Source of the DNA: CAZGCA01 sp964524145
Lineage (GTDB): Bacteria > Hydrogenedentota > CAZGCA01
Reading direction: 5' to 3'
DNA length: 19,906 nt
Assembly (NCBI GenBank): GCA_964524145.1
Contig: CAZGCA010000102.1
Location: 1 to 19,906 of the forward strand
The position numbers and the translations under genes are program-made. This document shows positions 1 to 8,396 of the stretch, piece by piece. Positions within the stretch are counted from its first letter, which is position 1. The number at the start of each line of letters is the position of its first letter. Below the pieces are notes generated by a model. It saw only the letters and a list, made by a program, of their open reading frames with translations, made no database searches and was not told the DNA's origin.

Positions 1-143
1 CTTGCCTCACTCTACACTTTTTGGTGCCGGTCATTCCATTCTATCTACGGGACTTTCCAAAAAAAACATCTGGGCGTCTCTCGGCTGCTCGAGTTCTCGC
101 TCAGTCGGCCATTTGCTGAACGATTAAGGTTCAACGCAGCTAT

Positions 144-172
144 TTGACACGGATATGTCTCTCTGCTACCAT
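144..172 (+). promoter_or_regulatory. Sigma-70-type promoter of the GH57 gene
   Basis: A perfect -35 hexamer TTGACA at 144-149 is followed after exactly 17 nt by TACCAT at 167-172, which matches the -10 consensus at 4 of 6 positions. Transcription would begin near 179-180, about 35 nt before the ATG at 215. That would exclude the upstream ATG at 155 as the start of the GH57 gene. Read by eye from sequence only; the sigma factor preference of this organism is unknown. Confidence 0.6.
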
Positions 173-214
173 TGGTTGCGCAGACTATTGACACTCGTTC
201 AAGGGACACCACAC

Positions 215-2440
215 ATGCCGGATGAACCGCTGTACGTAGCCTTTCTGTGGCACATGCACCAACCGTATTATAAGGATCTTGTGACCGGCGAATACGTAAT
301 GCCGTGGGTCAGGTTGCACGCGACAAAAGATTACTACTCGATGGTGTCGATCCTCGACGACTTTCCAGGCGTGAAACAGACGTTCAACTTGGTGCCGTCG
401 CTGCTCGCGCAGATGAAAGACTATGTCGAGAACGGAGCGGAGGACGGTTTTCTGAGGCTTTCGCGCAAGGATCCCGAGTCGCTGACGGTTGATGAGAAGG
501 TCGATATGCTCCACAACTTCTTCATGGCGAACTGGGCCAACATGGTGAGGATCTACTCGAGATACGAAGACCTCCTCGAGAAGCGTGGGCGCCAGGCGTC
601 CCGGGCGGCTATCCGCGGTATCGTAGACACGTTCTCGGCACAGGACTTTCAAGACCTGCAGGTCTGGTTCAATCTCGTGTGGATCAACTCGGCGATCAGA
701 GCGCAGGATCCACGTCTCAAACACCTCGTCGAGAAAGGCAGCAACTTTTCCGGGCAGGACAAGCAGACGGTGTTCGATGTGCAGCGCGAGATCATGTCGA
801 AGACCATCGACAAGTACAGGGAAGTTGCCGCACGAGGCCAGATCGAGCTGACCACGTCGCCGTTCTACCACCCGATAATGCCACTTCTGTGTGACAGCAA
901 CGTAGCGTCAGTTGCGCGACCCGATGCGACCCTGCCGGCAGTGTGGATTCATCATCCGGAGGATGTCGACGAGCAGGTTAGGCGAGCGGTAGAGATGCAC
1001 GCCGAGTTGTTTGGCGAGCCGCCGCGAGGCATGTGGCCCTCTGAGGGGTCGGTCTCGGAAGAGATAGTGCCCGCCATAGCCGGACACGGCGTCAAGTGGA
1101 TTGCCACCGACGAGGACGTGCTGACCAGATCGCTCGGCAAAGAGGTTGCTTCAGACGCCGAGGCTCGATTCAGCCAGGTGCTCTCTTACCTGTATCGGCC
1201 GTACTGGGTAGGCAAAGACGACGCCCGGGTGGCGGTGGTGTTTCGCGACAAGGTTCTTTCGGACAACATTGGATTTGTCTACCAGCGGTGGCCTGCCGAG
1301 AAAGCCGTCGACGACTTTGTCGCCCGTCTTATGCGGATAAAGAACAAGGCCGGGCGTGCGGGCCAACCGCGTCTCGTGTCGATCATTCTGGACGGCGAGA
1401 ACGCATGGGAGTCCTATCCAGATGACGGCCAGCAGTTCCTGCGAATGCTCTACGGACGATTACAGAAGGAAGAAGGACTGGAGACGGTTCGTATCGGCGA
1501 TTACCTCGAGCGTTTTCCACCGGTGCAGACTCTCCCGGAACTCTGGCCGGGCTCGTGGATACAGCACGACTTCGATGTCTGGATAGGCGGACAGGAAGAG
1601 AACATGGCGTGGCAGTTGCTCGAAGAGACACGTTCGACGCTCGAGGCGTTCTCTCGAAGTCCCGAATCGGAAGATATAGAAGAGGGCAATCTTGCGAAAG
1701 CCTGGGACGAGATCTACATCAGTGAGGGTAGCGATTGGAACTGGTGGTACGGTCGGCATCACACCTCGGCAAACGACGAGATGTTCGACAACCTTTACAG
1801 GAAGCATCTGCGCAACGTGTACCAGCTCACCGGCAGACCCTTGCCGGAGCTACTGTTTGACTCGATAATCGTTCGCGGAGCAGCGCCGCTCGAGGAACCG
1901 ATCGGGTTGCTGACGCCGACGATTGATGGGAGGGCAAGCAACTATTATGAATGGCTCCCGGCGGGGCTGGTGGACGTTAAGACTCGCGGCGGTGTCATGC
2001 ACCAAGCCGAAAGCTTCGTAAGCAGGATATACTATGGGTTTGATATCCAGAATCTTTATGTACGGATCGATAACGAGCGAGACTGGCTGGAAGAGATGCG
2101 CGGCAACACGCGGGTCAGGCTGTCGTTCCTGGCGCCTCAGCCGGCCGTCTTGCACGTATTCGCCGATGGAACCGCGGGCGCGGGAGCGACGATTCGCGTT
2201 GCTGACTCGCAGGACGGCGACGAGGATGGCGGGATCCTGGAAGTGCCCGAGGTGGCCGTGGATTCCGTTGTGGAGATAGGTGTGCCGTTTGCGCTGCTCA
2301 AGGCTACCGCGGAGGCAGAGGTGAAGTTCTTCGTCATAATAGAGAAGGGTGGCCTCGAGATTGAGCGCTGGCCCGCCCGCGGCCCAATAACGCTCGCGGT
2401 GCCAACCGAAGAGTTCGAGCTCGTCAACTGGTATCTATGA
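215..2440 (+). CDS. Glycoside hydrolase family 57 (amylopullulanase / alpha-glucanotransferase type)
   Basis: A 741-residue enzyme expected to hydrolyse or transfer alpha-1,4 (and perhaps alpha-1,6) glucan bonds with retention. The GH57 landmarks appear in order: HMHQP at residues 13-17, GQIEL at 208-212, MWPSEG at 273-278 with the probable nucleophile Glu277, and LDGENAWE from 392 with the probable acid/base Asp393. ENMAWQLLEE at 462-471 follows. Residues from about 560 on form a beta-rich C-terminal region. There is no signal peptide, so it should act in the cytoplasm, for example on glycogen or a maltodextrin-like glycan. The ATG at 215 is chosen because AAGGGA lies at 201-206 with an 8-nt spacer and a promoter predicts transcription starting near 180; an ATG at 155 is in frame but poorly supported. 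The next gene follows after 129 nt. Family assignment is firm; substrate is not. Confidence 0.93.
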   Translation: MPDEPLYVAFLWHMHQPYYKDLVTGEYVMPWVRLHATKDYYSMVSILDDFPGVKQTFNLVPSLLAQMKDYVENGAEDGFLRLSRKDPESLTVDEKVDMLHNFFMANWANMVRIYSRYEDLLEKRGRQASRAAIRGIVDTFSAQDFQDLQVWFNLVWINSAIRAQDPRLKHLVEKGSNFSGQDKQTVFDVQREIMSKTIDKYREVAARGQIELTTSPFYHPIMPLLCDSNVASVARPDATLPAVWIHHPEDVDEQVRRAVEMHAELFGEPPRGMWPSEGSVSEEIVPAIAGHGVKWIATDEDVLTRSLGKEVASDAEARFSQVLSYLYRPYWVGKDDARVAVVFRDKVLSDNIGFVYQRWPAEKAVDDFVARLMRIKNKAGRAGQPRLVSIILDGENAWESYPDDGQQFLRMLYGRLQKEEGLETVRIGDYLERFPPVQTLPELWPGSWIQHDFDVWIGGQEENMAWQLLEETRSTLEAFSRSPESEDIEEGNLAKAWDEIYISEGSDWNWWYGRHHTSANDEMFDNLYRKHLRNVYQLTGRPLPELLFDSIIVRGAAPLEEPIGLLTPTIDGRASNYYEWLPAGLVDVKTRGGVMHQAESFVSRIYYGFDIQNLYVRIDNERDWLEEMRGNTRVRLSFLAPQPAVLHVFADGTAGAGATIRVADSQDGDEDGGILEVPEVAVDSVVEIGVPFALLKATAEAEVKFFVIIEKGGLEIERWPARGPITLAVPTEEFELVNWYL

Positions 2441-2569
2441 GTGTTGCCGCGGTTTCCGCCCAGAAGACGGTCCCGGGACTCATAATGACGGTAGCATCCG
2501 GTTGCTCGGAGAGTCATATGGGCTGTTCGGTGTTCCCCATGATAGGCTCGATAGTCGCGAGGTGACACG

Positions 2570-4033
2570 TTGGCGGTCTGCAATGGTGCGGTCACAGGCA
2601 CTCACGCTCTTGAGTACGGGAAGCTACTCTTTCTCGTCGCGGTGATCGGAGGGCTGGCAGTCGGCATTGCCGTCGCTCTCGATCCGCTCCCGGCAATCGC
2701 ACTGTTATCGGCCTGCCTGTTCCTGCTGTTCCTCAACGTCAACCTCGGTGCCTGGCTCGCGCTCACGATGGCGGCAGCCTGGCTTGCGCCGCCACTCCGG
2801 TCCATTCCCTTTGTGTCGGACCTTCTGCCGAGCTACCCGGTGGTGTTTATAGTGTTCCTGCTGGTGCTGTGCCGTTTCGTGGCAACGCCCGAGAAGGTAT
2901 CGTTTAGAACCCGGATCCTGGTTCCGTTCCTGCTATACGCGGGCGCCCAGGGGGCAACGACGGTGCTCGTGCTGTTTAACGATCCGGCGCTGCTTAGCTA
3001 CAAACAGACGTTTGTGTTCATAGTGCTCGGCTATTACTACGTGCTGTGCTGGCTCGTCATTCAACATTTTAAATACGACGACTCGCGGTTGTTCTTCAGG
3101 GCGCTTGTCGCCGTCTCAGCGTGCGTTGTCGCAATCGGGTTCGTCGAGCATCTCGGAACCTTCTATGTGTCCGCGCTGAAACCGTTCAATCTTTTCGTAC
3201 GCGCCCACTACAATAACCCGTTCACCTGGAGGGAACTGGGCTGGGGGGGGCCAACCCCGGCGCGGGTGGGAGGTACGTTCGATGGCAGCCCGAACGGTCT
3301 GGGTGCATTTGCTGCGTTCTCCGGCGTGCTCTTCTTATCGCTCAGCCTTGATACCAGCAAGAGCCTTCGAAAACGCGCGATCTTTCTGGCGCTTCTTGTC
3401 CTCTCTACGGCGACTCTCATTGCCACATCATCGCGCGGCGGCCTGGTCAACTTCGCCGTAGGCGCGATTGCGGTCTTGCTGCTCTCGGGCAAGGTTCGAC
3501 TTCACACCAAGGTCGTACTGGCGGTGTTGGTGTCGGCGGCTGTCGTTTTCCTGGTTATCCGTCTCTCGGCCCAACTCGAAAGGTTTACCGTGTTTCGTGA
3601 CCTGTTTGCGGGCAAACTTCTGGCCGACGCAAACCTTGCCGGAAGGTTTGACAGCTGGCGGGCCAACTTCGCCTTGTTCGCAGCCGCTCCGATCTTCGGC
3701 GTCGGCTCGACGTTGAAGCTCAGGGTGCTCACTGACAACCAGTACTTGTGGGTGCTCGTGAGGTACGGTGTCGTTGGGTTTGCCGCAATGCTGTTTCTGT
3801 TCGGGCACGTGGTGCGCGACGGACTGAAGGCCCTGAAGACAACCCGCGGTACCGAGCACTTCATCTTACTGGCGATGGTGGCGGCGGTGCTGGGCATGAT
3901 GGCTCACGCACTCGTGTCCGAGATCTTTGCGGTGCCGAGAATGGCCGAGATCTACTGGATAGCCTTCGGCATTATCGAAGGGATAGCGGCTAAACATGGT
4001 TCGGAGGCAACGTATGGCCCAACGGAGGAATAG
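2570..4033 (+). CDS. O-antigen ligase / polymerase-like membrane protein (Wzy_C-type)
   Basis: A 487-residue polytopic inner-membrane protein whose hydrophobic stretches suggest 10-12 membrane segments. Family landmarks of O-antigen ligase/WaaL/Wzy_C proteins are visible: GTFDGSPNGLG at 235-245, SSRGG at 287-291, GRFDSWRANF at 358-367, PIFGVGS at 374-380 and DNQYLWVLVRYG at 389-400. Such proteins join or polymerise undecaprenyl-linked glycans on the periplasmic face; which of the two cannot be told from sequence. No ATG or GTG lies in a sensible place in this frame; the TTG at 2570 follows GAGGTGA at 2559-2565 by 4 nt and is taken as the start. Its 3' end overlaps the following glycosyltransferase gene, indicating translational coupling in a surface-glycan operon. 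Confidence 0.85.
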   Translation: MAVCNGAVTGTHALEYGKLLFLVAVIGGLAVGIAVALDPLPAIALLSACLFLLFLNVNLGAWLALTMAAAWLAPPLRSIPFVSDLLPSYPVVFIVFLLVLCRFVATPEKVSFRTRILVPFLLYAGAQGATTVLVLFNDPALLSYKQTFVFIVLGYYYVLCWLVIQHFKYDDSRLFFRALVAVSACVVAIGFVEHLGTFYVSALKPFNLFVRAHYNNPFTWRELGWGGPTPARVGGTFDGSPNGLGAFAAFSGVLFLSLSLDTSKSLRKRAIFLALLVLSTATLIATSSRGGLVNFAVGAIAVLLLSGKVRLHTKVVLAVLVSAAVVFLVIRLSAQLERFTVFRDLFAGKLLADANLAGRFDSWRANFALFAAAPIFGVGSTLKLRVLTDNQYLWVLVRYGVVGFAAMLFLFGHVVRDGLKALKTTRGTEHFILLAMVAAVLGMMAHALVSEIFAVPRMAEIYWIAFGIIEGIAAKHGSEATYGPTEE

Positions 4034-5240
4034 GCTCCTTATCGTCACCCATATGTATCCGAACCTTCAAGATCCCAACAACGGCATCTTCGTGAAGGAC
4101 CAGGCTACGGCGCTTGCCAGGCTGGGCTGGGACATTCGGGTTGTCGCCCCGGTTGCCCGCGTGCCGTGGTTCCTGAAAGGGAGAAAACAACGGTGGGACG
4201 AGATGGCGCGTATCCCGAGTTGTGAAACGGTGGACGGGATAACGATATACCATCCCCGAACCATTTGTCTACCGCGCGAGAGGTCGTTGCTGTTGGACGG
4301 GTTTCTGTACTACCTCGCAACACGCAAGACCGTTCGCCGGATCTGGGACGAGTTCCGGTTTGATTGCATCCATGTTCACGGGGTCATTCCCGACGCGGTC
4401 GGTACCGTCATGCTCAACAGGAAGTACCGCGTGCCGCTGGTGGTGAACATGCACGGCAGGCTACTGAGCAAGACGCTTTTCAAACGCGGACCGTACGGCG
4501 CGCTGGCAGCCTTCGCGTTTCGCAGGACGGACACCGTCGTCACCGTAGGCTCGCACGACGCGGCTCGGCTCGAACGACTCTTCCCTTTCATGCAGGACGT
4601 CCGCACCGTCCATAACGGCATAGACGTCGAAGCGCTCGACACGGCAGCCGGGGAAACGCGCAAGAACGGCGACCCACACCCTCTGCTGTTGACCGTTGCC
4701 CGGCTGATAGAGAGAAAGAATCAGGCTGCCGTTATCGAAGCGGTTGCCGTGCTCAAGTCCGAATACCCGAGACTCGAATATCGCATTCTCGGGGCCGGGT
4801 CAAACGAGAACGTGTTGCGGTCCCTGAGTTCCAAGCTTGGCGTATCCGAAAACGTGAAGTTTCTCGGGCCGAAGCCTCGACCGGAAGTATACCGCGAGAT
4901 GTCACGGTGCGACATATTCGTTATGCCGAGCTGGGACGAGGCGCTCGGTGTCGTCTATCTCGAGGCGATGGCGCTCGGCAAACCCATCATCGGCTCGAAA
5001 GGCGAGGGCATAGCCGACATTGTGGAGGACGGCAGGACGGGCGTGCTGGTGGACGCGCGCGACGTCGCCGAACTGACCGACAAGATACGGTGGCTTGCCG
5101 ACAATCCGGAGACCGCACGTGGCATTGGCGCAGCGGGCAGTGACCTTGTTCGCAGCGAGTACACGTGGGAGGTAAACGCTCGAAAGGCAGCAGCTTTGTA
5201 CTCGGAACTGACGTCGCGTTCTGCGGCGCACGCGCGTTAG
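4014..5240 (+). CDS. Glycosyltransferase family 4 (GT-B fold)
   Basis: A 408-residue GT-B glycosyltransferase, probably transferring a nucleotide-activated sugar to a lipid-linked glycan on the cytoplasmic side. The N-terminal acceptor-domain loop NNGIFVKDQATALARLGW spans residues 22-39. The C-terminal donor domain begins near TVARLIERKN (227-236) and holds the E-x7-E motif with Glu309 and Glu317 (DEALGVVYLEAMALGKP), as in GT4 retaining enzymes. The ATG at 4014 is chosen over the in-frame ATG at 3996 because GGAGG at 4003-4007 sits 6 nt before it. The first 20 nt overlap the end of the Wzy-like gene, so the two are probably co-translated. The sugar donor cannot be predicted from what is visible. 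Confidence 0.93.
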   Translation: MAQRRNRLLIVTHMYPNLQDPNNGIFVKDQATALARLGWDIRVVAPVARVPWFLKGRKQRWDEMARIPSCETVDGITIYHPRTICLPRERSLLLDGFLYYLATRKTVRRIWDEFRFDCIHVHGVIPDAVGTVMLNRKYRVPLVVNMHGRLLSKTLFKRGPYGALAAFAFRRTDTVVTVGSHDAARLERLFPFMQDVRTVHNGIDVEALDTAAGETRKNGDPHPLLLTVARLIERKNQAAVIEAVAVLKSEYPRLEYRILGAGSNENVLRSLSSKLGVSENVKFLGPKPRPEVYREMSRCDIFVMPSWDEALGVVYLEAMALGKPIIGSKGEGIADIVEDGRTGVLVDARDVAELTDKIRWLADNPETARGIGAAGSDLVRSEYTWEVNARKAAALYSELTSRSAAHAR

Positions 5241-5277
5241 GAGGTGTTGGCGCGAGCAACGTGCCGACAAGGAAACC

Positions 5278-6018
5278 GTGAAGAACAAAGATACGTGGAA
5301 ACCCAGCAAGTTCGTGATGACAAAACGCGGCTGTAGAGCATCGAGAGACACACGGGTGGTTGGTATTGGCTCGCGGTTCATTGCGGGTATACAAGCCAGG
5401 GTCTACGAGAACGCCATCAGAGAGCACGCGCGGGGAGTGCTGCTTGACTTGGGCTGCGGGCGAGTCCCTCTCTACGAGGTTTACAAAGACTACATCTCCG
5501 ACAACGTCTGCGTTGACTGGTCACACGCGTTCCACGAAAACCCGTACTCAGATCATGAGTTCAACCTGAATGAGGTTATTCCGCTGGAAAGCGAGCGGTT
5601 TGATACCATACTCTTGACGGACGTTCTCGAACACATATCGAATCCGGACATGCTGTGGCGTGAGATGGCAAGAATGTTGAAACCCGGTGGGAAGGTCATC
5701 GTCGGCGTCCCGTTCCTCCATTGGATCCACGAAGAACCGTATGACTACTACAGGTACACCGAACACAAACTCAGAGCGTTCTGCGAAAGCAATGGTCTTG
5801 CAGTTGTCTCTTTGGAACCCTACGGCGGGTCACCGGAAGTCGTCCTGGACATCGTGGCAAAACATATAAGCTTTTCCAGGATACTCTCCGCCGTTCATCT
5901 TCTCTTAAGCAACGTCTTCGTCAAGTCGTTTGTCGGCAGGAAACTGTCTGCCCGGACGTCCCGGTACTTCACGCCTGGCTACTGTCTGGTGGCTCGGAAA
6001 GAGCAGCAGATGGCATAG
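5278..6018 (+). CDS. Class I SAM-dependent methyltransferase
   Basis: A 246-residue methyltransferase of the Methyltransf_11/23 type. Motif I (SAM glycine loop) is LLDLGCG at residues 55-61, TDVLEH at 114-119 is the usual post-motif block, and LKPGGKV lies at 134-140. GVPFLHWIHEEPYDYYRYT follows, as in methyltransferases of lipopolysaccharide and exopolysaccharide loci. It begins 37 nt after the GT4 gene and probably closes the operon, methylating a sugar of the surface glycan or its lipid carrier. The start is uncertain. GTG 5278 has only AAGGAAA at 5269-5275 with a 2-nt gap, whereas a perfect AGGAGG at 5239-5244 has no start in its range; ATG 5317 (residue 14) is an alternative that would keep the whole catalytic domain. 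Confidence 0.87.
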   Translation: MKNKDTWKPSKFVMTKRGCRASRDTRVVGIGSRFIAGIQARVYENAIREHARGVLLDLGCGRVPLYEVYKDYISDNVCVDWSHAFHENPYSDHEFNLNEVIPLESERFDTILLTDVLEHISNPDMLWREMARMLKPGGKVIVGVPFLHWIHEEPYDYYRYTEHKLRAFCESNGLAVVSLEPYGGSPEVVLDIVAKHISFSRILSAVHLLLSNVFVKSFVGRKLSARTSRYFTPGYCLVARKEQQMA

Positions 6019-6361
6019 ACCCTGCGGTTCATTCATTATGGGTCTGTTAAAGAGAGGACTCACAGGGGTCAGCCGCGCCAACACCTCCGTTGGGACGCGG
6101 GCTTGGCGAACCCCGATCTTGCTTGCCATGCCCCAAGTTCGCATTACGTTGCTGACCTATCTAACCGCTAGACGATAGAGCAACCGAGGGGAAACCACGT
6201 GTTGAAGGCGGCTCTCGAAATGACACTTGGAACCTCATCTGTGCCAAGTATTAAAGAAACGCAACCGAATGAGTTTCCTCCAGCCGCCCCGGTCCTTACC
6301 CGAATTCGTGTATGTTATGGGGAAGTAGTATCTCGCAACTCAGACGATTGCCTGGGAACGA
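6019..6361. other. Spacer between convergent genes, with hairpins
   Basis: This 343-nt gap separates the 3' ends of the methyltransferase gene and the minus-strand membrane glycosyltransferase gene. AGACCC at 6017-6022 can pair with GGGTCT at 6040-6045 just at the methyltransferase stop. A GC-rich hairpin lies at 6073-6100, and ACTTGG at 6225-6230 pairs with CCAAGT at 6244-6249. None is followed by a clear T-tract, so no intrinsic terminator is called. No convincing coding or tRNA sequence was found. Confidence 0.5.
6073..6100. other. Strong GC-rich hairpin with a competing fold
   Basis: CCGCGCCAAC at 6073-6082 pairs with GTTGG (6089-6093) and CGCGG (6096-6100), giving a 10-bp stem with a GA bulge and a 6-nt loop. 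An alternative stem uses CGCCAA 6076-6081 with TTGGCG 6103-6108, enclosed by GGGGT 6065-6069 and ACCCC 6110-6114; the two folds exclude each other. It lies 55 nt downstream of the methyltransferase stop. It may stabilise an mRNA 3' end or be a small repeat element; no second copy was noticed in the window. Confidence 0.4.
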
Positions 6362-7900
6362 TTAACGACCCTCCTGGCGCACTAGTACCTCTATATCACC
6401 AACTTTATGGACTACTCCGAAATCACGAGACAGGATCCTATCTATCTCCCTTTTCTCCTCAGGAGACAAGTGAAGGAGATCGAGTTCGCGCCCGAAACGT
6501 CCATCCCTAACCACCACCCGAGACCTGCCAAGCACGTTTCGGACACCGTGGAAACGCCGAAGATAAAGCATGTCATAAGGACGATCGGAATGGAAACATA
6601 CCATAGGGCCGCCTCGTACAGCTGTCACAACTTCGCCCGGCGGCGTAATCTCGCGAACGAACCGTCCAATCTCGCGGTACGGATCTGGGGGAGGGTATAA
6701 TCTCATAACGTAACGAGACTTGACCCATGTTCCCAAGACTGGAACCTTATTCCATGAAAGTAGATTGACGGACGCCGCAACCACCAGCACCGCTGCCGTA
6801 ACAGAAAACATATGCTTAACTAGATTCCTCCTGGGAAATCGTGTAGTCAGCCACGTACACAAGTCCGCCGCTCCTGCCGCGATGGTCAGTGAGACGAACG
6901 GGACCGCCACAATGAAGTGGCGAAGCTCTTTGATGCCACTCCTGAACATCGCTACGGTGAGTAGTAAAACAAACACAGTCGGAACAACCAGGAAAGCGTC
7001 GCGAGTTGTGGCACCCGTCCTAAAGAAACGCAGGGCGGAAGCTGTCACAACCACACCTGATAAGGCCCAACACATGCCGATCCACTGCACGGTCAACACC
7101 GCAAAGCGGCCCACTGTAAGCCCTGATCGCATGTCAACAACAGACCCATGCTGTGCTAGGTTCATGAGCGTCCGAAACTGCATCACACCAGCCCGCCAGT
7201 TCACCGCCGAGAGCACCAGAAACCATAACACCACCGGAATTGCCGCAGGCAAGAGAACGCAGGCGAGCCGCCGGAACCGCTCCTTTAGCTGCAAGGGGCG
7301 CGTCAACATATAGGAGACGTATGCCGCCACCAGGAAGAGGCCGAGGTACTTGGCAAGAAAACCGAGACCCACCGCAATTCCCGAGGCGCCCCACAGCCAC
7401 GGAGATTCGCGCTGCTCTGCACGAAGAAACAGGCACATGGAAAGAGCGTACAGTGCGGTGGCCGTGGGTTCTGAATAGACACTATGGCTGTAAGCGGCGA
7501 AATACCCATTGACTGCCGTGATACACGCAGCCAGGAATCCCACTCGGCTGTTACGGACGGCTGTGCCAAGCCAGTAAGTCAACAAAACTGTGCTCAGAGA
7601 AGCCGCTGTGCTCAGCAAACGCATAGTCAGCAACGAGCCTATATGCAAGACATAAAGAAGTGCGCCTAGATACTCGTACAAAGGCGGATGGATCGTGTAC
7701 AGCGACAAACCGCCCCAAGACCTTTGCGGCAATCCTGTCCGAGAGATGTTCTTCGCAATATCACAGTATACGCATTCATCGTAATCCGGGACATCGTTTC
7801 TCAAGGCGATCGTGAGGCTCAAAGCTAGAAACAGTGTGCCAACAGGTATGATGGCAACATGCTTCCAAGACAGCATCCGCCGAAGAAAGGCAACTTTCAA
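6362..7900 (-). CDS. PMT/ArnT-like membrane glycosyltransferase (GT39/GT83-type, GT-C fold)
   Basis: A 512-residue integral membrane protein that would move a sugar from a polyprenyl-phosphate donor to a periplasmic acceptor. After a first membrane segment (about residues 14-33) comes the loop DVPDYDECVYCDIAK, whose acidic D39-D41-E42 matches the conserved metal/catalytic acidic motif of the PMT family. SLYTIHPPLYEYL around 66-77 and YSEPTATALYAL are further hallmarks, and about ten more hydrophobic segments follow. Roughly the last 120 residues form a soluble tail. The TTG at 7900 is preceded on its own strand by GGGAGGGG with a 10-nt spacer; an in-frame ATG at 7876 (residue 9) is the alternative. 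It stands alone on the minus strand, convergent with the methyltransferase gene and divergent from the GT2 fusion gene, whose polyprenyl-phosphate-sugar synthase domain could make its donor. Confidence 0.87.
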   Translation of the reverse strand: MKVAFLRRMLSWKHVAIIPVGTLFLALSLTIALRNDVPDYDECVYCDIAKNISRTGLPQRSWGGLSLYTIHPPLYEYLGALLYVLHIGSLLTMRLLSTAASLSTVLLTYWLGTAVRNSRVGFLAACITAVNGYFAAYSHSVYSEPTATALYALSMCLFLRAEQRESPWLWGASGIAVGLGFLAKYLGLFLVAAYVSYMLTRPLQLKERFRRLACVLLPAAIPVVLWFLVLSAVNWRAGVMQFRTLMNLAQHGSVVDMRSGLTVGRFAVLTVQWIGMCWALSGVVVTASALRFFRTGATTRDAFLVVPTVFVLLLTVAMFRSGIKELRHFIVAVPFVSLTIAAGAADLCTWLTTRFPRRNLVKHMFSVTAAVLVVAASVNLLSWNKVPVLGTWVKSRYVMRLYPPPDPYREIGRFVREITPPGEVVTAVRGGPMVCFHSDRPYDMLYLRRFHGVRNVLGRSRVVVRDGRFGRELDLLHLSPEEKREIDRILSRDFGVVHKVGDIEVLVRQEGR

Positions 7901-8134
7901 ACCTTAAGAACCCCTCCCAACCTCAGCTCAGCACTTCCAACGCTCACCACTTCCAGCGCGGCCAAGTGGGCACAGAACTGTGCTTCTCCAGTGCAAGAGA
8001 CAACGGCACATCAGATCTGTCCTTCAACGCGCTCGTCTTAGCTCCGTCGGGTCGCAAGAATCGGTCCTTCTGGGCATTCCTCGAGGCGATAGTGCTTCGT
8101 CTCGCAACAAACCTGACTATGGAGGACTACCTAT

Positions 8135-8266
8135 ATGATACGCAACATAGGTTATCACCCGCATCATGTTTGTGTCAAACTGTCGTGTCGCGTCTGGCAG
8201 GACCCCTGGATGGGTTGGGGGAAAGTTATTCTCCAATATGTGAACCTGCGCATCTCCTTGAAGTGA
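8135..8266 (+). CDS. Possible small ORF, 43 residues, unknown
   Basis: An ATG at 8135 is preceded by GGAGG at 8121-8125 with a 9-nt spacer. The frame runs 43 codons to a TGA at 8264-8266, just where an imperfect hairpin (8258-8281) begins. The peptide is basic and rich in Trp, His and Cys, with HPHH near its N-terminus and WQDPWMGWG in the middle; it has no membrane segment or signal peptide. I recognise no family. Chance occurrence is quite possible in a 566-nt spacer, so this is a candidate only. Confidence 0.22.
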   Translation: MIRNIGYHPHHVCVKLSCRVWQDPWMGWGKVILQYVNLRISLK

Positions 8267-8281
8267 TCGAATGATCTTCAG
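8258..8281 (+). terminator. Imperfect hairpin, possible weak terminator
   Basis: TTGAAG at 8258-8263 pairs with CTTCAG at 8276-8281 (one G-T pair). After a 2-nt bulge, ATC 8266-8268 pairs with GAT 8273-8275 around a GAAT loop. The downstream bases ATTCCCTTT are only partly T-rich. It overlaps the stop codon of the small ORF at 8135-8266. Confidence 0.25.
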
Positions 8282-8396
8282 ATTCCCTTTGGAGGATCCC
8301 CGTAGGAGTTCCACATTCCCTAGCATTTCGGTTCTGCCTGTGGTTTGGCACCCAGGAGTGGAGACCCCTGGCACTTGACTAGTCTAGGAGGATCAT

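Noticed and set aside
185..871. A 228-codon frame antisense to the GH57 gene
   Set aside because: Opposite the conserved HxHQP and GQIEL regions of GH57; no domain or start signal.
2441..2569. Possible hairpin (GACTC ... GAGTC) between GH57 and the Wzy-like gene
   Set aside because: Stem of only 5 bp with a loop of about 30 nt and no T-tract; not enough for a terminator or attenuator.
5261..5281. A six-codon frame GTG...TGA overlapping the start of the methyltransferase gene, downstream of AGGAGG
   Set aside because: The spacing to AGGAGG (16 nt) is too long for initiation and so short a frame arises easily by chance.
6100..6185. Minus-strand stretch with CGTCTAGCGGTTAG and GGGGTTCG, resembling tRNA-Glu D-arm and T-arm pieces
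   Set aside because: No acceptor stem pairs, no proper anticodon arm fits between them, and the spacing is too long for a tRNA.
6199..6510. A 103-codon plus-strand frame in the spacer after the methyltransferase
   Set aside because: Half of it is antisense to the C-terminus of the membrane glycosyltransferase, it has no good ribosome binding site, and it shows no family features.
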